From the NCBI GenBank assembly GCA_051004815.1, contig JBPCJY010000031.1, forward strand, positions 1 to 37,177: a stretch of DNA of 37,177 nucleotides, in the 5' to 3' direction. Source of the stretch: JBBQXY01 sp051004815. GTDB taxonomy: Bacteria > Chloroflexota > Ktedonobacteria > Ktedonobacterales > Ktedonobacteraceae. The stretch's first letter is position 1, and each line of letters opens with the position of its first letter. The position numbers and the translations under genes were made by a program. The notes beneath the pieces were generated by a model. It was not told where the DNA came from. It did no database searches and worked only from the letters and a program-made list of their open reading frames with translations. Shown piece by piece: positions 32,482 to 37,177 of this stretch.

Positions 32482-32520
32482 GCTCATTCACGTTGTTCTT
32501 GGACAGCGTGAATGAGCCAT
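32482..32520 (+). terminator. Hairpin terminator after the dehydrogenase gene
   Basis: GCTCATTCACG (32482-32492) pairs exactly with CGTGAATGAGC (32507-32517), with a 14-base loop, followed by CATCTTATT. The 302-bp gap to the next gene contains nothing else recognised. Confidence 0.65.
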
Positions 32521-32756
32521 CTTATTACGTGATGAGAAACGCCATACGCCGCTGCAATTTTGCGTAGTAACTTACTCTGCTTGGAATGCTGTGCCTATGA
32601 ATCTGCATACAAACAGTACAGAATGAAATTGGCCTGTCTAAATGTTGACAATTTGGCTCACCTTCTTTACTATTACAAGCATATATTACAAGCATGGGAA
32701 TTGCCATTATCTATTTTGTATCGTAGACCGTATTGAATAAGGGAGTATGTAATTAG

Positions 32757-33020
32757 ATGACACGAACGGGCATCCTTCTGGAAAAAGAGCCAGGGTTGAC
32801 AACCATTTTTCAGGGTGAGGATCACCCCTATGTGCGCTGTGTCATCGCGGATACAGTTGATCCCGCACGGCATTTTGAGTGTCGCGTGCTGGATGAAGTA
32901 GATATACCTTATGCAGTGGGTGAGTTGATTACACTAGAAGTAATAAAAGTTGTCACTGAGCGACGTAGTGGCGTAGTACGATTTGATTGTCGTTTAAGCA
33001 AAACACAGACAGAGGAATAG
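32757..33020 (+). CDS. Conserved-looking small protein, function unknown
   Basis: This 87-residue protein has alternating hydrophobic and charged residues (PYVRCVIADTVDPARHFECRVLDEVDIPYAVGELITLEVIKVV), suggesting a small beta-barrel. It is not recognised. A ribosome site AAGGGAG lies about 13 bases before the ATG. The zinc-ribbon gene starts 14 bases after its stop, so they form a likely two-gene operon. Confidence 0.65.
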   Translation: MTRTGILLEKEPGLTTIFQGEDHPYVRCVIADTVDPARHFECRVLDEVDIPYAVGELITLEVIKVVTERRSGVVRFDCRLSKTQTEE

Positions 33021-33034
33021 AGGGGAATAATACG

Positions 33035-33940
33035 ATGACCTGCTCGCAGTGCGGCACTACGTTGCCAGAATCAGCGACATACTGCTTGAAATGCGGAGCC
33101 ACCGTCCGCTCGATGGCCTTCTCTTATTTACCGTCCGGCGCACCACCATGGCCTACCAGCGCAGCAGAAATGCCTTCCTTTGGCAGAGCAAAGTTTCAGG
33201 AGGAGGCACCGGTGATTGTACAGGTGCCGAAACAAAAACGTTCCGTGCGCCGCATACTCGTCATTGCCGCGTTTCTGCTGCTCGCTCCCCTGGTGGGAGC
33301 GGGGATCACGCTTGGTTCGTTATGGGCCAACGGCCAATTCTCTACCGTTGCGGCCCCGCGCACGTCCGCCCAGTCTATAGCACGGGCGACAGCAACGCCC
33401 GGAACAGGCAATTCAGCGACAGCAACGCCAGCGACCCAAACGGGTTCATTGCCTACGCCCAGTGGTTTCCTGACGGCGACCAGCTCTCAAGTGGGCATCA
33501 CCATGCAATATCCTTCCGACTGGCTAGAAGATGCTCCTAACGTCACAACCTCTGGCAATACGGCCATTGGCTTCCATCCGCCCCAGCAACTACAGACCGC
33601 CATCAGTATCGGACGGCTTTCAGCAGCCAATTCGACCAAAGTTACCAGTACTGATGAGGTGAATCAGGCCAACCTGCAAGGCTTCGGCAGCGCGAACAGT
33701 CTAACTAATCCGCAGCTCGGCACGGCATCTCAACCAACTACCATTGGAGGAGTTTCGTGGGATGAGCTGGACGCGACCTATTCAGACAGCGCGGGTGCCA
33801 CTGTCCATGTCTCCAGCATTTCCGTGAAGTATAAGAGTATTTACTACAATGTTCTCTTCTTCGCACCCAGCGCAGTCTATGACGAGGCGATACAGAAGTA
33901 TTATTCGCAGATGTTGGGATCGTTTAAATTTACGGTGTAG
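33035..33940 (+). CDS. Zinc-ribbon single-pass membrane protein with a PsbP/Mog1-like extracellular domain
   Basis: This 301-residue protein starts with a zinc ribbon (MTCSQCGTTLPESATYCLKCGA, two CxxC pairs). A TM helix follows (ILVIAAFLLLAPLVGAGITLGSLW). A Ser/Thr/Ala/Pro linker leads to a globular domain starting GITMQYPSDWLEDAP and ending YYNVLFFAPSAVYDEAIQKYYSQMLGSFKF, which resembles the PsbP/Mog1 fold. The globular part is predicted to lie outside the cell. The role is unknown. I chose the ATG at 33035 because AGGGGAA lies upstream and MxCxxCG is the usual start. Confidence 0.8.
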   Translation: MTCSQCGTTLPESATYCLKCGATVRSMAFSYLPSGAPPWPTSAAEMPSFGRAKFQEEAPVIVQVPKQKRSVRRILVIAAFLLLAPLVGAGITLGSLWANGQFSTVAAPRTSAQSIARATATPGTGNSATATPATQTGSLPTPSGFLTATSSQVGITMQYPSDWLEDAPNVTTSGNTAIGFHPPQQLQTAISIGRLSAANSTKVTSTDEVNQANLQGFGSANSLTNPQLGTASQPTTIGGVSWDELDATYSDSAGATVHVSSISVKYKSIYYNVLFFAPSAVYDEAIQKYYSQMLGSFKFTV

Positions 33941-33948
33941 TAGTTTTT

Positions 33949-33998
33949 CGCGAAAAAGAAGGGCTGCTTACGAACGTAAGCAACCCTTCTTTTTCGCG
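33949..33998. terminator. Strong bidirectional terminator between convergent genes
   Basis: The arms CGCGAAAAAGAAGGG and CCCTTCTTTTTCGCG enclose an inner stem TGCTTACG/CGTAAGCA. A/T-rich tracts inside the arms can serve transcripts from both sides, namely the zinc-ribbon gene and groEL. Confidence 0.9.
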
Positions 33999-34013
33999 AG
34001 TTATGGATGATGC

Positions 34014-35639
34014 CTAGTATTCAGGCATCGCGGGGGCGGCAGCCCTCTCTTTCTCAGGGAGGTCTGTGATGAGGGCCTCGGTGGTCAGGATCATCGCGGC
34101 AATGCTGGTTGCGTTCTGCAAGGCAGAGCGAGTAACCTTGGCAGGGTCGATAATACCGGACTCAACCATATCCTCGTACTTGTCATCGAGGACGTTGTAG
34201 CCATAGCGATCACTGCTGTGCTCGCGCTGGGCACGGCGCACACCTTCGACGACGACGGAACCGTCGCGGCCACCATTGATGGCAAGCTGGCGTAGAGGCT
34301 CTTCCAAGGCGCGGCGCAGAATGTTGGCACCGGTCGCGGCATCACCCGTCAACTTCAAGTTGTCAAGGGCCTGCACGGCGTTTAACAGGGCAACGCCACC
34401 TCCGGGAACCATACCCTCTTCGACACCGGCACGGGTCGCGGAAAGGGCATCCTCAACACGAGTCTGGCGGTACTTCTGCTCAACCTCGGAGCCAGCACCG
34501 ACGCGGATAAGGGCCACACCACCGGACAGTTTCGCCAGACGCTCCTGGAGCTTCTCACGATCATAGTCGCTAGTGGTCTCTTCGATCTGCGCCTTCATCT
34601 GGCGAATGCGGCCTTGAATCTCTTCGGCGTCGCCATGACCTTCTACAATCGTGGTATCGTCCTTGTGCGAAATGACCAGGCGGGCAGAGCCAAGATCAGC
34701 CAGGGTTGCGCTATCCAGGCGGCGACCCATCTCTTCGCTGATGACCTGACCGCCGGTGAGAGCAGCGATGTCACGCAGCATGTCTTTGCGGCGATCACCA
34801 AAGCCAGGAGCCTTGACGGCCAGGACGTTGAGGATACCGCGCAGTTTGTTGACGACCAGCGTGGCGAGAGCCTCACCATCGACATCTTCCGCGATGATAA
34901 CGACTTCGCGGCGACCCTGCTGCACCATCTTCTCAACGATGGGCAGGATATCCTGTACCGCGCTGATCTTCTTATCGGTGATGAGGATGTAGGGATTCTC
35001 GATAGAGGCTTCCATCTTCTCCGCGTTGGAGACAAAGTATGCTGAGATGTAGCCTTTGTCGATTTGCATGCCTTCGACATATTCGGTCTCAAAGTTGATA
35101 CCACGCGAGGCTTCCACGGTGATGACGCCATCTTTACCGACGCGGTCCATCACATCGGCAATGAGATTACCGATCTGATCGTCGGCGGCAGAGATAGAAG
35201 CGATCTGCGCAATCTCTTTTTTGCCATCGACCGGAATAGCTACGGAGCGGATATACTCAACGATGGCCTCGGTACCGCGATCAATACCAAATTTGAGCTG
35301 CATGGGGTTGGCACCGGCGGCGAGGTTCTTCAAGCCCTCGTTCACGATGGCCTGAGCCAGTACGGTCGCGGTGGTCGTGCCATCACCGGCGACATCGTTG
35401 GTCTTGGTGGCAGCCTCTTTGAGGAGTTGCGCACCCATATTCTCGAATGGGTCTTCGAGCTGGATCTCTTTGGCGACAGTGACGCCGTCGTGGGTCACGG
35501 TAGGAGCACCAAACTTCTTGTCCAGCGCGACGTTACGACCCTTTGGTCCGAGCGTCGTCTTGACGGCTCCTGCCAAAATATCAATACCCTTTTTCAGGGA
35601 ACGACGGGCTTCATCATCGAACACCAGTTGTTTTGCCAT
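34014..35639 (-). CDS. groEL: Chaperonin GroEL
   Basis: This 541-residue 60-kDa chaperonin folds client proteins in an ATP-driven double ring with GroES. All the signature regions are present: KTTLGPKGRNVALDKKFGAPTVTHDGVTVAKEIQLEDPFENMGAQ, NDVAGDGTTTATVLAQAI, and the AAVEEG-type motif as RAGVEEGMVPGGGVALL. The C-terminus reads EKERAAAPAMPEY and lacks the common Gly-Gly-Met tail. The groES gene lies 37 bases upstream and the two form an operon. Confidence 0.98.
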   Translation of the reverse strand: MAKQLVFDDEARRSLKKGIDILAGAVKTTLGPKGRNVALDKKFGAPTVTHDGVTVAKEIQLEDPFENMGAQLLKEAATKTNDVAGDGTTTATVLAQAIVNEGLKNLAAGANPMQLKFGIDRGTEAIVEYIRSVAIPVDGKKEIAQIASISAADDQIGNLIADVMDRVGKDGVITVEASRGINFETEYVEGMQIDKGYISAYFVSNAEKMEASIENPYILITDKKISAVQDILPIVEKMVQQGRREVVIIAEDVDGEALATLVVNKLRGILNVLAVKAPGFGDRRKDMLRDIAALTGGQVISEEMGRRLDSATLADLGSARLVISHKDDTTIVEGHGDAEEIQGRIRQMKAQIEETTSDYDREKLQERLAKLSGGVALIRVGAGSEVEQKYRQTRVEDALSATRAGVEEGMVPGGGVALLNAVQALDNLKLTGDAATGANILRRALEEPLRQLAINGGRDGSVVVEGVRRAQREHSSDRYGYNVLDDKYEDMVESGIIDPAKVTRSALQNATSIAAMILTTEALITDLPEKERAAAPAMPEY

Positions 35640-35676
35640 GGAATGTATTCCTTCCCTTCAATCATATAAGCAGTAA

Positions 35677-35967
35677 CTAGCCAATAATGGCGAGAATGTC
35701 GTTCTCTTTCAGTACCAGGTACTCTTCGCCATCAAGTTTGAACTCTGTTCCACCATATTTGGCGAACAGGACGCGATCACCTTCGCGTACATCCATTGCT
35801 GCGCGGTCGCCATTATCGAGGAGACGGCCACTGCCAACAGCAATAATGGTGCCTTCCTGGGGCTTCTCTTTGGCCGTGTCAGGAATAACGATACCGCTCT
35901 TAGTGACTTCTTCTTTAGCCGCGGCCTTTACGACCACACGGTCGCCAACAGGACGAATTTTTGCCAC
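35677..35967 (-). CDS. groES: Co-chaperonin GroES
   Basis: This 96-residue cap of the GroEL chamber begins IRPVGDRVVVKAAAKEEVTKSGIVIPD, whose second half is the mobile loop. It continues DRVLFAKYGGTEFKLDGEEYLVLKENDILAII. It is the first gene of the groES-groEL operon. The AAGGAAG ribosome site is followed by the ATG at 35967. No classic CIRCE box (TTAGCACTC) is seen upstream. An inverted repeat with the same 9-base spacer lies at 36019-36043. Confidence 0.98.
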   Translation of the reverse strand: MAKIRPVGDRVVVKAAAKEEVTKSGIVIPDTAKEKPQEGTIIAVGSGRLLDNGDRAAMDVREGDRVLFAKYGGTEFKLDGEEYLVLKENDILAIIG

Positions 35968-36018
35968 GATGTGTACTTCCTTTCAATACATAAAGAGTTA
36001 TAGGTGTTTTTAAACGGG

Positions 36019-36043
36019 CGTAACGCTTGTTTGTCGCGTTACG
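36019..36043. promoter_or_regulatory. Inverted repeat upstream of groES, operator or terminator
   Basis: CGTAACGC (36019-36026), a 9-base spacer and GCGTTACG (36036-36043) lie between groES and the Cys-rich gene. The arm and spacer geometry is like CIRCE but the sequence differs. It could be a heat-shock operator for groES or the terminator of the upstream minus-strand gene, which stops at 36047. Confidence 0.4.
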
Positions 36044-36046
36044 TAC

Positions 36047-36277
36047 TCAGTCGAGATAGTAAATCACTCCCGCGATGCTGGTCGAACGATAGAGTGAGTA
36101 ATCGCAGTTACAGGGGCCACCGGCGGCACAGCCTGTGCAGCAAAAGGTTTTCCCCTGTACGAGAGTCGGAGGCCAGAGGATATCAATGTCGCAATTAGCA
36201 CAGCGCAGTGGCTGTTGCTGACTGGACGGCAGAGCTTTGCTAGTGTCACCCTGGAATTGATTGCTCTCTGTCTGCAT
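36047..36277 (-). CDS. Small Cys-rich metal-binding protein
   Basis: This 76-residue protein has a Gln/Ser-rich head, then CANCDIDILW, then KTFCCTGCAAGGPCNCDYS. The seven cysteines in two clusters should bind zinc or another metal. I recall similar CCxGCAxGGPCxC proteins in Chloroflexi and actinobacteria without a known function. AAGGGGAT precedes the ATG. It lies upstream of groES in the same direction, so read-through into the chaperonin operon is possible. Confidence 0.75.
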   Translation of the reverse strand: MQTESNQFQGDTSKALPSSQQQPLRCANCDIDILWPPTLVQGKTFCCTGCAAGGPCNCDYSLYRSTSIAGVIYYLD

Positions 36278-36348
36278 ATCCCCTTGCCTTCAAGTGCTTA
36301 TGAGTATTTACCCGTTCAACTTCTCTACATACAAGTGTGCCATACTCT

Positions 36349-36415
36349 GTGTTAGAACCACGTAGGAGGAGTGTTAGAGGAGTGTTAGAATCTGGGGACA
36401 ATGCAGTGATATAAT
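36349..36415 (+). promoter_or_regulatory. Phased direct repeats and an extended -10 promoter before the biotin-carrier gene
   Basis: GTGTTAGA occurs at 36349, 36371 and 36382, that is 22 and 11 bases apart, so all copies lie on one face of the helix. The last two are part of an 11-base tandem repeat. TGATATAAT (the -10 box TATAAT at 36410-36415) follows. This layout is like an OmpR/PhoB-family activator site; that reading is inference. Confidence 0.45.
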
Positions 36416-36451
36416 GCATGCAAACAAAGCAGAAGAGGTAGGTATTAGAAG

Positions 36452-37015
36452 ATGCCCTATATCGCTAGCATACAAGACGAATCATATCGCATTGAGACAG
36501 GTGAGCATACAGCGCAGCGCGAGATCACCATCGCGGACATCTCCCACAAAATCGATTGGCGTGCTATTGCACCTTTGTCCGCTGATGCCAAAGGGCAAAG
36601 CAGCGCGGGAGGCCGCTTTAGCCTCATCATCGCGGGCCAATCCTACGAAATATTTGCCCGTCGTATCGTCAAGCCTGACGAGGATGGCAGTCAAACATAT
36701 GAGATTCAGTTTGCTGGACAACGCTTCGAGGTGCAGGTGGAAGATGAACGCGAGAAGACGTTAGCTGGTGCGGCTAAATCCGCCCATGATAGCGGTGAGG
36801 CCAAAGTACGCGCCCCGATGCCGGGGCTGGTCATTGGTGTTCCCTTGGAGGTTGGTAGTAAGGTCGAACGCGGCCAGACGGTGGTGGTGCTGGAGGCCAT
36901 GAAGATGGAGAATGACCTGGCCGCTCCCAAGGCAGGCATGCTGAAGGAGATCAAAGTCAGCAAGGGCCAGACGGTAAACCAGGGTGATGTATTAGTCGTT
37001 ATTAGTGGGGATTAA
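36452..37015 (+). CDS. Biotin carboxyl carrier / biotin-lipoyl attachment protein
   Basis: This 187-residue protein ends with a biotinyl domain (about 117-187): RAPMPGLVIGVPLEVGSKVERGQTVVVLEAMKMENDLAAPKAGMLKEI. The biotin site is K151 in EAMKM. The N-terminal 110 residues form a beta-rich region like the linker or BT-type part of acyl-CoA carboxylase alpha chains. It should carry carboxyl groups in an acetyl- or propionyl-CoA carboxylase whose other subunits are not in the window. GAGGTAGG precedes the ATG. Its 3' end overlaps the convergent edge gene by 24 bases. Confidence 0.92.
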   Translation: MPYIASIQDESYRIETGEHTAQREITIADISHKIDWRAIAPLSADAKGQSSAGGRFSLIIAGQSYEIFARRIVKPDEDGSQTYEIQFAGQRFEVQVEDEREKTLAGAAKSAHDSGEAKVRAPMPGLVIGVPLEVGSKVERGQTVVVLEAMKMENDLAAPKAGMLKEIKVSKGQTVNQGDVLVVISGD

Positions 37016-37177
37016 GGCTTTCTTCTTTTTCCCGGTAAGCCAGCCCCGCACCAGAAAGAATGTGATCCCTACGACGATAATAACGAGGCCAATGATCAAG
37101 GGAATAACGCTGTTCTGACCAAAGAGTGCCAGGGTATCTGTGGCCTGTACGACCAAACCCGCCAGCAGGAGAGTCAG
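36992..37177 (-). CDS. C-terminal end of an unidentified membrane protein, cut by the window edge
   Basis: The last 61 codons are inside the window. They encode a hydrophobic start (LTLLLAGLVV), a second TM helix (VIPLIIGLVIIVVGITFFLV) and a Lys-rich cytosolic end (WLTGKKKKALIPTNND). The frame is chosen because it is open and clearly membrane-like. It overlaps the end of the biotin-carrier gene by 24 bases. Confidence 0.6.
   Translation of the reverse strand: MTLLLAGLVVQATDTLALFGQNSVIPLIIGLVIIVVGITFFLVRGWLTGKKKKALIPTNND

Noticed and set aside
33049..33540. A 163-codon plus-strand frame within the zinc-ribbon gene
   Set aside because: It is an alternative frame of a gene with clear zinc-ribbon, TM and globular parts.
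36000..36046. A CIRCE element before groES
   Set aside because: The inverted repeat has the right spacer but not the TTAGCACTC/GAGTGCTAA sequence.

Overview
The window looks like chromosomal DNA of a Ktedonobacteria-like member of the Chloroflexota. This is inferred from the mix of gene types (WYL and CGNR regulators, a TIGR00300 enzyme, an RDD protein with a Q/P/Y/G tail, a DnaJ-propeller fusion, a GSILSIGS repeat protein) and from many short palindromic repeats. No 16S gene or other decisive marker is present.

Layout. 1-3.9 kb: an edge fragment, a small XRE regulator, methionine aminopeptidase and a WYL regulator. An internally deleted EamA transporter, a 46-residue membrane ORF and a divergent CGNR regulator follow. 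3.9-6.1 kb: an orphan TaqI/Eco57I-type adenine methyltransferase and a repeat-rich gap. 6.1-8.4 kb: a minus-strand cluster holding a TIGR00300 enzyme and two small membrane proteins that together carry the motifs of one Cas4-type nuclease. 8.4-13.5 kb: a mobile segment with a large serine recombinase, a TnpB gene, an excisionase-like HTH protein and an HD-domain protein. The recombinase and the HD protein face opposite ways and end in the same 75-80 residue C-terminal module, so one inversion between the modules would swap their tails.

13.7-17.2 kb: a plus-strand operon of PhyH oxygenase, isoprenylcysteine methyltransferase-like enzyme, PIG-L deacetylase and secreted glycoside hydrolase. 17.3-21.1 kb: the repeat protein, a NarL-type two-component pair with overlapping genes, a universal stress protein and a membrane protein with a stress-protein-like domain. 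21.3-29.5 kb: housekeeping and accessory genes (DUF255 thioredoxin-like protein, LLM flavin oxidoreductase, AlkA-type glycosylase, DnaJ-propeller protein, glycosyltransferase 2, RDD protein, Nudix hydrolase). 29.9-31.1 kb: a stand-alone EVE plus PD-(D/E)XK protein that looks like a modification-dependent defence nuclease. A MITE-like palindrome with terminal inverted repeats and flanking direct repeats follows it. 31.5-37.2 kb: a D-2-hydroxyacid dehydrogenase, two small or membrane proteins, groEL and groES, a Cys-rich protein, a biotin carrier protein and an edge fragment.

The most unusual material is at 7.4-13.5 kb: a two-gene, membrane-tethered Cas4-like nuclease next to a recombinase segment whose ends are inverted copies of an HD-protein tail. 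If the segment flips, the HD gene would come to lie directly upstream of the Cas4-like pair.
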